A stretch of DNA of 64,000 nucleotides from JAYWGN01 sp043778255 (GCA_043778255.1 JAYWGN010000052.1:14225-78224); one strand, 5' to 3'. Positions 24,734 through 34,381 are shown, counted from the first letter of the stretch. Numbers and translations are program-made. Notes: generated from the letters alone by a model not told the origin.

Positions 24734-26032
24734 TTACTCCATTTCATCTCTAATTTCTTGGGTTATGGTAACCAACACTTTATCAATACGGTGGTTGTCC
24801 ATATCCATTATTTCTATTATAAAGCCCCGCCAGGTAATGGTTTCACCGGCTTTGGGTATATGTTCCAATTCGTGTAGTATAAAGCCAGCAAGTGTATCGT
24901 ACTCTTGTTGTTCTATTTCCTTTATCCAATCAGCTTTTTCAAATTTTTCTAAAAAATCGTAAAAAGGTATTTGAGCATCTACCAAAAAAGTACCATCTGT
25001 TCGTTCAGTAATTTCATAATCATCCTGCCCTGTTTGGGGTATATCGCCTACTATTGCTTCTAGTATATCGTTAAGGGTTATCATGCCTTGCATAGTGCCA
25101 TACTCGTCAACTATAAAGCAACTATGAATTTTTGTTTCTTTAAATTTTTCGAGTACCTGGTAAGCTGTATTATTATCGGGTACAAATAATGCTTGCCGGC
25201 TGAGTGTACTTAACTCGGTATGTTCGGTTGCTAAAAACAAATCTTTAACGTGTATTACGCCTTTTATTTCATCAATTTGATTATTGCAAAGTGGATATAC
25301 CGAGTGTGGCGAATTTTTAATAATGGTAATAACATCGTGTAGTTTGCTATTGGCATTAAGCCACACTATATCACTTCTGTGTGTCATTAATGAGGTAATA
25401 TTTCTATCACCAAGGTGAAATACTCTTTCTATAATTTCTTGCTCTGCCTCATCAATTGTACCTGCCTCTGTACCTTCATTTATAATGGCTTTTATTTCTT
25501 CTTCGGTTACTATATTATCCTGACTGGAGTGTATGCCAAATAGCTTAAATATAAAGTTGGTTGTTTTGTTAAGCAACCATACTAAAGGCGAAGTTATTTT
25601 ACTTAATACAAGCATTGGTTTTGCCACCACACAGGCTATACGTTCGGCTTTGGTAATACCTAATCGTTTGGGTATAAGTTCGCCTAATATAATGGTTACA
25701 AAGGTTACTATTATTACAATTATAGTAGTACTAATGGTACTTGCATAGGGTTTGAGTAGTGTAATATTTTGAAAAAATGGTTCTAAATCTTTCCCAAATT
25801 TTTCGCCAGAATATATACCTGTTAATATAGCAATTAGGGTAATACCTATTTGTGCCGTAGGCAAAAATACATCGGGGTGATTGGCCAAATCAAGTGCAAC
25901 TTTTGCTTTTTTATTGCCTCGTTCACTCATGGCTTCTAACCTTGCTTTACGAGCCGATACTAAGGCTAACTCGGCCAACACAAATAAGCCATTTATAATA
26001 ATTAAAACAAATAAAATAAAAACATCTACCAT
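24734..26032 (-). CDS. CNNM/CorC family transporter-associated protein (hemolysin family)
   Basis: The 432-residue protein has the three-part CNNM/CorC layout. A DUF21 membrane domain with about four helices covers residues 1-190 and includes LVSARKARLEAMSERGNKKAKVAL and ELIPKRLGITKAERIA. A CBS-domain pair covers about 205-335 (MTHRSDIVWLNANSKL and HSCFIVDEYGTMQGMITLNDILEAIVGDI). A C-terminal CorC_HlyC domain (about 345-430) ends in GETITWRGFIIEIMDMDNHRIDKVLV. Relatives are linked to magnesium and cobalt efflux. It lies 6 nt downstream of the PAP2 gene. Confidence 0.93.
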   Translation of the reverse strand: MVDVFILFVLIIINGLFVLAELALVSARKARLEAMSERGNKKAKVALDLANHPDVFLPTAQIGITLIAILTGIYSGEKFGKDLEPFFQNITLLKPYASTISTTIIVIIVTFVTIILGELIPKRLGITKAERIACVVAKPMLVLSKITSPLVWLLNKTTNFIFKLFGIHSSQDNIVTEEEIKAIINEGTEAGTIDEAEQEIIERVFHLGDRNITSLMTHRSDIVWLNANSKLHDVITIIKNSPHSVYPLCNNQIDEIKGVIHVKDLFLATEHTELSTLSRQALFVPDNNTAYQVLEKFKETKIHSCFIVDEYGTMQGMITLNDILEAIVGDIPQTGQDDYEITERTDGTFLVDAQIPFYDFLEKFEKADWIKEIEQQEYDTLAGFILHELEHIPKAGETITWRGFIIEIMDMDNHRIDKVLVTITQEIRDEME

Positions 26033-26038
26033 AATAAA

Positions 26039-26620
26039 TTACAATTTGGTAAGGGTTTGTAATACCCCAAATTTGAGTGTGAAGATACTAGAAAATAAAT
26101 AACCAATGGTGCAGCCTACTAATACTCCGCCTACCACATCGAGTGGAAAGTGTACACCTACATATATTTGAGCATAACTAATAAGTGTAGCCCATACAAA
26201 AAACAATTTGGCATAGCTACTATATTGCTTTAAAGTACTATAAAAAAAAACGGCTAATGCAAAATGGTTAGTGGCATGGCTACTGGTAAAACTACCACTG
26301 CTAGGGCATCTGTTCAATAATAAATTGGCTGCTGGGTTAAGGTAGCTATCGGCACAAGGCCTTGACCGGTTGTAAAATGGTTTTATAATATCGCTACTTA
26401 TATAGTTACTAAGTATAACGGTTACAATGGCTGCTAGTATCCAATAAACGCCTTGCTTACCAAAGTTGTAATACCCCATTAATATTAAAAAAATATAAAG
26501 TGGTACCCATATTATGGACTCACGGATGTAAGGCATTATAGTATCAAATACTACATTGGTCCAGTCATTATTAATTTTATGAAATAAATTAGTATCAATG
26601 GTTTGGAGGTCAATATCCAA
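26039..26620 (-). CDS. PAP2 superfamily phosphatase
   Basis: This 193-residue integral membrane protein carries all three PAP2 active-site motifs: KPFYNRSRPCAD (KxxxxxxRP) at about 80-91, PSGSFTSSHATNHFA (PSGH-like, with the catalytic His) at about 108-122, and SYAQIYVGVHFPLDVVGG (SRxxxxxHxxxD-like) at about 148-165. Such enzymes remove phosphate from lipid phosphates, for example undecaprenyl diphosphate or phosphatidic acid species; the true substrate is unknown. The first motif-3 residue is Ser-Tyr rather than Ser-Arg, which is a common variant. It is followed by the CNNM gene. Confidence 0.92.
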   Translation of the reverse strand: MDIDLQTIDTNLFHKINNDWTNVVFDTIMPYIRESIIWVPLYIFLILMGYYNFGKQGVYWILAAIVTVILSNYISSDIIKPFYNRSRPCADSYLNPAANLLLNRCPSSGSFTSSHATNHFALAVFFYSTLKQYSSYAKLFFVWATLISYAQIYVGVHFPLDVVGGVLVGCTIGYLFSSIFTLKFGVLQTLTKL

Positions 26621-26705
26621 AATATAATTAGCATTTGTTGAAGCGCAAAGTTACACAATTAAGCCTACATAACGGTGGTGTAAGTATTTGAATGTAATAA
26701 TGGTA

Positions 26706-27017
26706 TTAAAAAATTAACTCTTCATAAGCACTTTTTAATTCGCCTAATGCATGTTTTTCTTTTAATATTGTACAAATTTTTATCCCTTTTTCGTAAGTTG
26801 CTATTGCTTTATCTGTTTGCTGTGTACGTTCATATAGCTTTGCCAAATGGTAATAACTACCATAATAATTAGGTTGCTGTTGTAGTATAGTTATAAATAA
26901 TTTTTCGGCTTCAGTATCATTATTTAGCTTAATATACTCCAAAGCCAAAGCATGCAGCAAAAAACAATCGTTGGGTTGTTGGGTTAAAAACTGTTGCAAT
27001 TTTTCTATACGGTCCAT
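26706..27017 (-). CDS. Small tetratricopeptide repeat protein
   Basis: This protein of about 103 residues consists of two to three TPR units with no signal peptide: DCFLLHALALEYIKLNNDTEAEKLFITILQQQPNYYGSYYHLAKLYERTQQTDKAIATYEKGIKI shows the W/L-G/A-Y-A-F/Y-A-P spacing. The last helix is DKHALGELKSAYEELIF-like. The start is ATG 27017 (MDRIEKLQ); an ATG four codons earlier at 27029 is possible. It lies 19 nt (or 7 nt) after the barrel gene and is probably the last gene of that set. It likely serves as a protein-interaction scaffold. Confidence 0.78.
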   Translation of the reverse strand: MDRIEKLQQFLTQQPNDCFLLHALALEYIKLNNDTEAEKLFITILQQQPNYYGSYYHLAKLYERTQQTDKAIATYEKGIKICTILKEKHALGELKSAYEELIF

Positions 27018-27036
27018 ACAGTTATACATTTTTATA

Positions 27037-28698
27037 TTATTCGCTTACAGGCTTTGTAGTATTGGATTTGGTGCTAAAGTTATACCTAAAACCTACTAAA
27101 AAATTAGTGCCATAAGTATCGTAATTACGCCAACGTTGGTACCTAGCATTTAATAAGTTATTGCCATTAGCCCATACGGCTATTTGTTTGGTTACTTTAA
27201 ATTCGAGTCCAGCATTTACATCTGTTACAAAGTTAAGTTTAGTTATTTGGTTTGTTTTTGTTTTAAACTTTGCTCCGTCCCATACAAATGCATCTGCCTT
27301 TAGCCAAAGGCCTTTAAATAATTGCCATTGCAAAGCTGCTGTAGCTTCAATGGGTAGTAGGCCAAATGCTTTTGCATTGTTTTGTAAGTTGAGGTAATTA
27401 TTAATGTTAACACCTGCTGTTAAGTGAAATATTTCTTTTTCAATTACACCTACTTCGGCATGTATTTGTATAGCATTTAAGGAGGTTTCTTTGGTTACTA
27501 TAAATGTTTTACCATCGGTAGTATCGTTTACAAATAAGGGCATATTGTTATAACTAAAATAACTAGCTTTTATGCTATACACTATATGGTTGCCACTTGT
27601 ACCTTTGATGCCTGCAAATTTTTCGTCAACCTTAGTGTTATACAATGTGGTAGGCTGTGCTATGTAAGGGTTTATTGCTGCCCAACGTTGGTAACTACCT
27701 TTGTTGAAATACCCTAGCCAACCAAGTTGTAGCGAATATTGTGATGCCTTTAATTTAATATCGGCAGTAAGGTTGGGGAGTAAGGCAAACTTACTATTTT
27801 CCCAACTTGGTATAGCACCACCTACAAACTTTATAGTGTTGGATTGTAACAATAATGCAGGTTTTATATATACAATTGTATTGTTAATGCTGGTACTTGG
27901 GTTGGTGTAATGGGTGTAATCAACTGCTGCTCCTATTTGTATGCCTACATTATCGCCAATATTTTTTTGTACGGGTACATCAAGTATAGCATTTATTTCG
28001 TTAGCTTTTTTGTTATCGGTAAATAGGTTAGCTGTTAATTTGGGGTTATAATTTAACCCATATTCAGTTGGCTGTACGTTTTTAAAACCAAGGGTGAGGT
28101 TGGTAGTACTAAAGTTTTGTTTTACTTGATTTTTAGTATAATTATACAAATTATGGTCGTAACCATAAAGCCTATATTGATCTTGATTATAACCAACTTT
28201 TCCTGCTATTTCAATGCCTTTTGGGGTTGTTTTTGAACCTTGTATTGCTAAGCCTAAGTTAGCATTTTCTTGGTTTTTTATGGTGCCTTTGCTACTTATA
28301 TAATTAGCATATATACCAATAGCAGCAGTTTTTATATTGCCAAAGCTTAGTCCAGCTTGTAGGTAAGGAGTGCTAAAGTTACCATAACCTAGCTTTACAT
28401 AATTACTATTACTCCACCCTTCGTTAGCTTGGTTAGGTAATGCTAAAGGCTTTATAGGTGTTGGTTGTAGCTGAAAAAATAAATTTTGTGCAGGTATGGT
28501 ATATGTTAATGTAGGCCTTGTACTGTCCACTAATGGTGGTGTGCCATAGTACACTAATTTTGATGCATTACGTAGCACAGGTTTAAACGATGATTTTACT
28601 TTTATTACCTGTTCCTTAGGTAAAGTATCTTTTTGTGCCGTTAGTAATGTGGTGGTATGTAGCATTACTAAGGTTATTATATATTGATGCAGTTGCAT
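27037..28698 (-). CDS. Outer-membrane beta-barrel protein, TonB-dependent-receptor-like
   Basis: This 553-residue protein has a signal peptide (cleavage near AQKDT, residue 22) and a short periplasmic part (EQVIKVKSSFKPVLRNASKLVY). It then shows many alternating amphipathic strands separated by short loops (for example YVKLGYGNFSTPYLQAGLSFG and QIAVWANGNNLLNARYQRW), ending in YGTNFLVGFRYNF, a typical barrel C-terminus. The NNLLN.RYQRW piece near the end resembles the last strands of TonB-dependent receptors, but there is no plug domain. It sits 7 nt after a large TPR gene and before a small one, suggesting a joint envelope function. Confidence 0.72.
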   Translation of the reverse strand: MQLHQYIITLVMLHTTTLLTAQKDTLPKEQVIKVKSSFKPVLRNASKLVYYGTPPLVDSTRPTLTYTIPAQNLFFQLQPTPIKPLALPNQANEGWSNSNYVKLGYGNFSTPYLQAGLSFGNIKTAAIGIYANYISSKGTIKNQENANLGLAIQGSKTTPKGIEIAGKVGYNQDQYRLYGYDHNLYNYTKNQVKQNFSTTNLTLGFKNVQPTEYGLNYNPKLTANLFTDNKKANEINAILDVPVQKNIGDNVGIQIGAAVDYTHYTNPSTSINNTIVYIKPALLLQSNTIKFVGGAIPSWENSKFALLPNLTADIKLKASQYSLQLGWLGYFNKGSYQRWAAINPYIAQPTTLYNTKVDEKFAGIKGTSGNHIVYSIKASYFSYNNMPLFVNDTTDGKTFIVTKETSLNAIQIHAEVGVIEKEIFHLTAGVNINNYLNLQNNAKAFGLLPIEATAALQWQLFKGLWLKADAFVWDGAKFKTKTNQITKLNFVTDVNAGLEFKVTKQIAVWANGNNLLNARYQRWRNYDTYGTNFLVGFRYNFSTKSNTTKPVSE

Positions 28699-28705
28699 AG
28701 TGTAA

Positions 28706-31700
28706 TTAGTTTTTAATTTTTGAGTTTGATTGTTCTTCGGCTACTACAATAGCTAATTTAACTTGGGCTTCTTTTTTCAAATTAGGGAGGGTAGTATTCT
28801 CTACAATGCTTTGTAGCGTTGCTTTTGCATTAAAGTAGTCTTTTTGTTTGTAATATATATCGCCTAATAATATATAGGCTTTTGTTTGCCATATTTCATA
28901 GGATCCTGATTTGTTTATTACTTCAAATGCTGCTTTTTCTGCCTCTGTGTATTTGGCTTGTATGTAGGTACAATTTGCAATTTCATATCGGGCTTCGGCA
29001 GCATAAGCAGCTTTATTAAGTTTAAGTACTTCTTTGTATAGGTTAATGGCTTCGGTATATAATTGTTGGCTTTGTTGTGTTTTGGCTACTATCATATAAC
29101 TCAATACTTTATCATCGGTATTGCTATTTTTTTGCTGTATCAAATCTTTCGCATTTTTGGCTGTAGTTTCATTATATTTTTGTTGGTAATATTGGCTACG
29201 TACTAAGCCCCTTAAAGCATCTAGCTTTATTTCTTGTGTGTTACCTATGGTATATAATTGTGTAAAATAAGTTTCTGCTTTTGCATAATTTTTCAGTTCA
29301 AAATAATTAATTTTTGCAGCTTGACTTATAGCTCTTTCGGCAAATTTGCTATTCCCCTTATTTGCTACAGTTTCGTAGTAAGTTACTGCATTAGTATAAT
29401 CTTTTTTTGTATTATAAATTTCGGCAGTATAAAAATTTGCATTTATTATAAATGCACCATTGGCAAACTTTATACTATAGTTTTCAAATCCTAATAAAGC
29501 ATTATTTAAGTCATTATTGTTATATTGTTTTTCGGCTACTACATAAGTTAAGGAGTCCTCCTTGGTTATACTAATTGATTTGCCAACACTTCGCATATAA
29601 TCGGCATACTCAGTTGCATTACCTTTTTCTACATATATTTTTTCTAGGCTTTCCAAAGCATCGTCGGCATATTCATCATTAGGGTATTGGGTTACTAACT
29701 TTTTGTAGGCAGTTATTGCTTCGTCATTTTTGTTTGTATTGTTATAGCATATACCGAGGTTAAGCAATGCTTTAGGTTTAATACTTGCATCGGTTGAGGC
29801 TGTTACAAGGTTAAGGTAAGGTATGGCTTCATTATACTTATCTACTGCCATATAGGTGGTAGCTATTTCCATATAAGCATCATCTATAAGGTTAGTGGTA
29901 GGGTATTTTTTATCAATTGTTTTTAGTAGGGCAATTTTTTCATTACTGTTTGTAATGCCTACTGCTAGGGCTTTTTGGTAAGTTGCATAGTCAGCTTGCC
30001 AGTTTTTGCCTATAGCATTATCGTACATACTTATAGCTTTTTTAAAGTCTTTTGTCATATAGTAACAATCGGCAGTTCTTATATAAGCATCTTGTAATAT
30101 TGCTGTAGTTGGTGTGTTGCTTATGGTTTCAAAATAGCCTAGTGCTCTACTATAATTTTCTTTACGTAGGTGTGCATAGCCCAATGTATATTTTGCATTT
30201 GTTGCATTTACTTCGCCATTAGTTTCGGGCTTTAGTAGGTAATTATTCTGATAATATATAGCACTATCTAATTGTAAATTTTTGTAGGCAATTTCTCCTT
30301 TCCAAAATGTGGTGGGTTGTAATACGGTAGCATTATATTTGTTATCCAATATTTTGTTGAGCAGTGTTTCGGCAGTTGTGTAATCTTGGTCGTTAATGTA
30401 TTCTATTGCCCTACCATACAGTATTTTAGGGTATAATTTTTTGGTGCTTTCAGTTGGGTTGGTTAGGCTTTCTATTTGTATTTGGGCTTCTCTAAAGTTG
30501 TTGGTACTAGTAAGTACTGCCACTAATAGCTCTCTAGCTTCGTTACTATTAGTTGCCGTAGGAAACTCATTAAGGTAATCTTTTAACTCTTGTAAAGCTA
30601 TGTTGGTATAGCCTAATTCGTAACTCAATTTTGCATAGGTAAACTTAGAAATTTCTCGTTGCAATTCATTACTACTATTAGCAGCACAATAGGCAAATGC
30701 TGTACGGGCATTAGCTTTTTGGTTTACCTTAAGGTATGCATCGCCCAATAAGTACATACTGTTTTGGCTTAGCGAATCGGCAGTATTGGTTAACTGCTTA
30801 AATCCTTCAATTGCTTTTGCCCATCGTTTTTCGGTATAGTAACAATAGCTTAGTTCATACACATCTTCTCGCCTTACTTTATCACTTTCGTTTACATATT
30901 TTTCAAGGTAAGGTAAGGCCTTGCTATATTCCTTTTTTTCAAAATAACCATGCCCAACAAGCTGCCTTAATTCAATATCGTAATAATTATTATTATTTTT
31001 TGCTAGTATGTTTTCACCATACTGTATGGCCTTATCTTTTTGGTTAGTAAAGTAATATATTTCTGCAATATAAAATGGCACTACTTTGCTGTACGTTGGG
31101 TGTGTTTCTACTTTTTTAAAACTTTCCAATGCAACTTTATACTCTTTATCGTAATAGGCAATAAATCCATAATAATAATTAGCATCGAGGTAGTGTTCAT
31201 TATTGTCAAGCTGCCTTATGGTATTAAATAATGGTTTAGCAAGTGCAAATTGCGATTGTGTAAAGTAGCAGTAGGCCATTCCAAATTTTAAGTTGGCAAT
31301 TTCTGTATTATTTAAGTTATCAATAGTTGTATTATTATAGTAATTAAGTGCAGTATTATATTGTTGATTGGTAAAGTAATATTGGGCAATATGGTAATTC
31401 ATCATTTGTAACCTTGGTGTGTTAGCCACTACCATTAAGTAATTTTTGGCTGCTACTACAGCATTAGTATCGTTTTGCATAAGCCCACATACGGTTGCAT
31501 AGTAATTTACATCGTCGGTTACTAAGCTTTGGTTAGCATAATCGGTGGTACGTATATTCGTTTGCAAATTTTTAAATAACGGATAAGCCAAACTATAATT
31601 ACCCATTGTGTACAATTCCTTTGCTTGTTTGTAAAAGGCTAAATCGTCGTTATATATTTTTGTTTGCTGTGCATTAGCATATATTAGTAATATTAATAAA

Positions 31701-31726
31701 ATAAAAGTAAGGGTTAGTTTCTGCAT
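28706..31726 (-). CDS. Large secreted tetratricopeptide repeat protein
   Basis: This 1006-residue protein has a signal peptide (LTLTFILLILLIYANAQQ, cleavage near 19). It consists almost wholly of TPR-type helix pairs, with roughly 20 or more units, for example YYDIELRQLVGHGYFEKKEYSKALPYLEKYV and TDASIKPKALLNLGICYNNTNKNDEAITAYKKLVTQYPNDEYADDALESL. It is likely periplasmic or attached to the outer membrane as a scaffold. The gene heads a leftward set with the beta-barrel (7-nt gap) and the small TPR gene. Similar giant TPR plus barrel pairs are common in Bacteroidota without known function. Confidence 0.88.
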   Translation of the reverse strand: MQKLTLTFILLILLIYANAQQTKIYNDDLAFYKQAKELYTMGNYSLAYPLFKNLQTNIRTTDYANQSLVTDDVNYYATVCGLMQNDTNAVVAAKNYLMVVANTPRLQMMNYHIAQYYFTNQQYNTALNYYNNTTIDNLNNTEIANLKFGMAYCYFTQSQFALAKPLFNTIRQLDNNEHYLDANYYYGFIAYYDKEYKVALESFKKVETHPTYSKVVPFYIAEIYYFTNQKDKAIQYGENILAKNNNNYYDIELRQLVGHGYFEKKEYSKALPYLEKYVNESDKVRREDVYELSYCYYTEKRWAKAIEGFKQLTNTADSLSQNSMYLLGDAYLKVNQKANARTAFAYCAANSSNELQREISKFTYAKLSYELGYTNIALQELKDYLNEFPTATNSNEARELLVAVLTSTNNFREAQIQIESLTNPTESTKKLYPKILYGRAIEYINDQDYTTAETLLNKILDNKYNATVLQPTTFWKGEIAYKNLQLDSAIYYQNNYLLKPETNGEVNATNAKYTLGYAHLRKENYSRALGYFETISNTPTTAILQDAYIRTADCYYMTKDFKKAISMYDNAIGKNWQADYATYQKALAVGITNSNEKIALLKTIDKKYPTTNLIDDAYMEIATTYMAVDKYNEAIPYLNLVTASTDASIKPKALLNLGICYNNTNKNDEAITAYKKLVTQYPNDEYADDALESLEKIYVEKGNATEYADYMRSVGKSISITKEDSLTYVVAEKQYNNNDLNNALLGFENYSIKFANGAFIINANFYTAEIYNTKKDYTNAVTYYETVANKGNSKFAERAISQAAKINYFELKNYAKAETYFTQLYTIGNTQEIKLDALRGLVRSQYYQQKYNETTAKNAKDLIQQKNSNTDDKVLSYMIVAKTQQSQQLYTEAINLYKEVLKLNKAAYAAEARYEIANCTYIQAKYTEAEKAAFEVINKSGSYEIWQTKAYILLGDIYYKQKDYFNAKATLQSIVENTTLPNLKKEAQVKLAIVVAEEQSNSKIKN

Positions 31727-31972
31727 AGTAATTGATATTTCACTTTTGGTTTTGGTAATAGGGGTTGCACAACTGCAAGTATAATAACTAAGTATTAATA
31801 ATTATGCCATAAAGGTAGTTTTATATTAATTTTAACTTTGTGTTTACTAACAGATGTTAAAAACTTTACTCAACCAATTATTATATTTAATTATTTAAAA
31901 CCTTCGGAGTACTACAATTTACAAAACTTTTTTTAACATTTTTACGTTAAGCAATACAATAAAACAAACATC

Positions 31973-33091
31973 ATGAAAAAAATCTACTTTTTTATTTCTC
32001 TTTTATTTTTGAGTATCATATTTTTTGCTTTTAGGAGTACCAAAAATAGCTATACTCCACCAAGCAGTTACTCTGGGGCTAATGGTTATACTTGTAACAG
32101 TTGCCACAGTGGCTCATTAAATAATGGCGGTAGTGTAACCGTTACAGGTTTGCCTACTAACTATACAGCTGGTGAAAGCTACCCAATTAGTGTAACTATC
32201 AATACAAGCCAACCTAATATTAAAAGATTTGGCTTTGAAATGGAAGTACGTAGTGCAGCGGCAAATGTAGGTGTAGGTACATTTAGTACTACCAATGGAA
32301 GTGTAAATTTATATTCCGATTATGAAATTAGCCATTTAAGTGCACCCATATTTTCCACAGTACAAACTTCTTATACTTTTGATAATATTGTATGGACTGC
32401 TCCAAGTACACCAGGTTCAGATGATGTATCGGTTAACTTTTTTGTAGCTGGTATGGCAGCAAACGGAACAGGAAGTAATGGAGGTGATTTTGTGTATACT
32501 GCTACAAGAAACACTACCTTGCCTGTGCAGCTTAATTATATAAATATAGTAGCCACTACTGATGATAAAGTGCAGCTAAATTGGCAAACAGCACAAGAGG
32601 TTAATAACAAAAATTTTGATATAGAACGAAGTACAAATGGTGTAGCTTTTGAAAAAATAGGCTTGGTAAATGGACTAATTAATAGTACCGTATTAAAAAA
32701 CTACACATTTACAGATAATACCCCTCCATTTTTAGATAAAAAAATATATTACCGTTTAAAACAAATAGATATTAATGGTGCTTTTCAATACAGTAAAATA
32801 TTGTCTATAATAATACGTAATAAGCAAATTTTTACTGTACAAGTATACCCAACCCCACTAGTATATAGTAACAACTTAACAGTACAAATTGCTGCAATTG
32901 AGGCTTCAAAAGCTACACTTACTTTGTACAATACTGTTGGGTTAAAAGTATTTACCAAAAATATAAACTTACTTAACGGCAATAATTATTATACGCTTAA
33001 TAGTAGTGAAATACCCTACAGCAAAGGGTTGTATACACTAGTAATTAATAATGGTAGTACAACTAAGCAATTGCCAGTAATGATACAATAA
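31973..33091 (+). CDS. T9SS cargo protein with CxxCH motif and choice-of-anchor V-like domain
   Basis: This 372-residue protein has a signal peptide (about 1-20) followed by YTCNSCHSG at about 40-48, a single CxxCH motif of the c-type haem kind. A Reeler/choice-of-anchor V-like beta-sandwich follows (about 50-180; GESYPISVTINTSQPNIKRFGFEMEV). A segment VQLNWQTAQEVNNKNFDIERSTNGVAFEKIG is typical of the module before T9SS tails. The C-terminal domain VYPTPLVYSNNLTVQI...LYNTVGLKVF...GLYTLVINNG is the type A sorting signal for type IX secretion. It is probably a cell-surface or secreted protein. A terminator follows at 33120. Confidence 0.85.
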   Translation: MKKIYFFISLLFLSIIFFAFRSTKNSYTPPSSYSGANGYTCNSCHSGSLNNGGSVTVTGLPTNYTAGESYPISVTINTSQPNIKRFGFEMEVRSAAANVGVGTFSTTNGSVNLYSDYEISHLSAPIFSTVQTSYTFDNIVWTAPSTPGSDDVSVNFFVAGMAANGTGSNGGDFVYTATRNTTLPVQLNYINIVATTDDKVQLNWQTAQEVNNKNFDIERSTNGVAFEKIGLVNGLINSTVLKNYTFTDNTPPFLDKKIYYRLKQIDINGAFQYSKILSIIIRNKQIFTVQVYPTPLVYSNNLTVQIAAIEASKATLTLYNTVGLKVFTKNINLLNGNNYYTLNSSEIPYSKGLYTLVINNGSTTKQLPVMIQ

Positions 33092-33119
33092 GTGTATATA
33101 CCTATTAATAAAATGTATT

Positions 33120-33151
33120 AAAGTCGTTAGTTTAGTTAACGGCTTTTTTTT
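33120..33151 (+). terminator. Rho-independent terminator of the T9SS cargo gene
   Basis: AAGTCGTTA (33121-33129) pairs with TAACGGCTT (33137-33145), with one G-U pair, followed by a run of Ts to 33151. It lies 29 nt beyond the stop codon. Confidence 0.8.
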
Positions 33152-33198
33152 ATTTGGTACAATAAAAAAGAAAATTGAAATTGCACAAAATAAATAAA

Positions 33199-33615
33199 AT
33201 GAAAAAATTACTTTCTACAAAATATAACGAGAACATTTGGAGCTTAGGGTTACTATTGCTACGTGTTACCTTTGGCTTAATAATGATGAAACATGGCTTG
33301 GATAAATTAACCGATTATAACAATGTAAAAGGTATGAATCAACTATTTGGTTCGCCTACCGATGCTTTGCTTGTAATATTTGCAGAGTTTTTCTGTGCTG
33401 TATTTATAGTATTGGGTTTGTTTACAAGGTTTGCCGCTATACCACTTATTGTTACAATGGCAGTGGCATTTTTTAAGGTACACAACCATATTATATTTTG
33501 CAATAAATGTGCAAGTGGTAGTGGTGAAGTAGCCTTACTTTACTTGGTTGCATTTACGGTATTATTACTTACAGGTCCGGGCAAATTTAGTGTTGATAAA
33601 ATGATAGCAAAATAA
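33199..33615 (+). CDS. DoxX family membrane protein
   Basis: This 138-residue protein has four hydrophobic helices and the DoxX pattern: LGLLLLRVTFGLIMMKHGLDKL near the N-terminus, then LLVIFAEFFCAVFIVLGLFTRFAAIPLIVTMAVAFF, HNHIIFCNKCASGSGEVALLYLVAFTVLLLTGPGKFSVD. The E-F/L-x-x-x-L-x-x-G-L-x-T-R and GxGxxSxD-like C-terminal motifs are usual. Redox or quinone-linked functions have been proposed for the family, but the role here is unknown. ATG at 33199 is chosen because the longer frame from a TTG at 33175 adds an atypical N-terminus. Confidence 0.9.
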   Translation: MKKLLSTKYNENIWSLGLLLLRVTFGLIMMKHGLDKLTDYNNVKGMNQLFGSPTDALLVIFAEFFCAVFIVLGLFTRFAAIPLIVTMAVAFFKVHNHIIFCNKCASGSGEVALLYLVAFTVLLLTGPGKFSVDKMIAK

Positions 33616-33622
33616 CCACCAC

Positions 33623-34357
33623 TTATACCAAATGCGATAATATAATACCTGTTGCCACCGCTACATTTAACGATTCAGCATTGCCCTTACCCACAATGCT
33701 TACTTGCTGTGTTGCCAACTCTGTAAGGCTTTGGCTTATACCATTACCCTCATTACCCATTATAATTATTCCATTTTGTAAAGGTTCTATTTTTTTTATA
33801 TCAGTGCCATGTACAGTAGCAATGGCTACATTTACAATATTGTTAGTTACTATATAATTAGCAAGGTTAGTATAAGTAATAGTAACTCTTATAAAGCTAC
33901 CCATAGTAGCCTGTATTACTTTAGGCATTTGCCAATCAACGGTAGTATGGCTGCATAGTATATGTTGTATGCCAAACCAATCGGCTAGCCTAATTATAGT
34001 ACCCATATTGCCAGGGTCCTGTATGCCATCTAAAGCTAATACAAGTTGTGTGTTAGAATTGGGCTGCTCAGTATCAGTATAATTTTCTACAATAGCCAGT
34101 ACTTTATTTGGTGTAGTAAGGTTGCTAATTTTTTGTAATTCTGCTAAGCTAATTTCAGTTATTGGTATATTTTTATACAATGCTTTGTTGGCCGCAACCC
34201 ATTGTGGCAAAGCATATAATTCAGTTATAGTATATTTTTTTTGTGTTAACAATTCACTTATTATTTTTTCGCCTTCGGCTAAAAAAAAGTTTTCTTGTAG
34301 TCTTTGTTTTTTATGGCACAAAGTTTGGATATATTTGACTTTATTTTTACTTAGCAT
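33623..34357 (-). CDS. TrmH/SpoU family RNA 2'-O-methyltransferase
   Basis: This 244-residue SPOUT enzyme has an N-terminal substrate-binding domain starting MLSKNKVKYIQTLCHKKQRLQENFFLAEGEKIISELL. Its C-terminal knotted methyltransferase domain has the motifs LALDGIQDPGNMGTIIRLADWFGI at about 105-128 (motif 1, with the Asn-Arg pair), IIMGNEGNGISQSL at about 197-210 (motif 2) and VGKGNAESLNVAVATGIIL at about 219-237 (motif 3). It probably methylates a ribose in rRNA or tRNA; the exact target is not known. It is divergent from the TamL gene with only 24 bp between the start codons. Confidence 0.93.
   Translation of the reverse strand: MLSKNKVKYIQTLCHKKQRLQENFFLAEGEKIISELLTQKKYTITELYALPQWVAANKALYKNIPITEISLAELQKISNLTTPNKVLAIVENYTDTEQPNSNTQLVLALDGIQDPGNMGTIIRLADWFGIQHILCSHTTVDWQMPKVIQATMGSFIRVTITYTNLANYIVTNNIVNVAIATVHGTDIKKIEPLQNGIIIMGNEGNGISQSLTELATQQVSIVGKGNAESLNVAVATGIILSHLV
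34330..34337 (+). promoter_or_regulatory. Bacteroidota -7 box for the TamL gene, inside the trmH-like gene
   Basis: TATATTTG is a perfect TAnnTTTG match located within the first codons of the divergent methyltransferase gene. It is 44 nt before the TamL ATG at 34382. A TTTG at 34303-34306 is a possible -33 box, with 23-nt spacing, longer than usual. Confidence 0.45.
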
Positions 34358-34381
34358 TCCATTCTTATTTTTAAAAAGTAC

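Noticed and set aside
27037..28698. Full TonB-dependent receptor
   Set aside because: No plug domain or TonB box is visible and the length is short; only the final strands resemble receptors, so I call it receptor-like.
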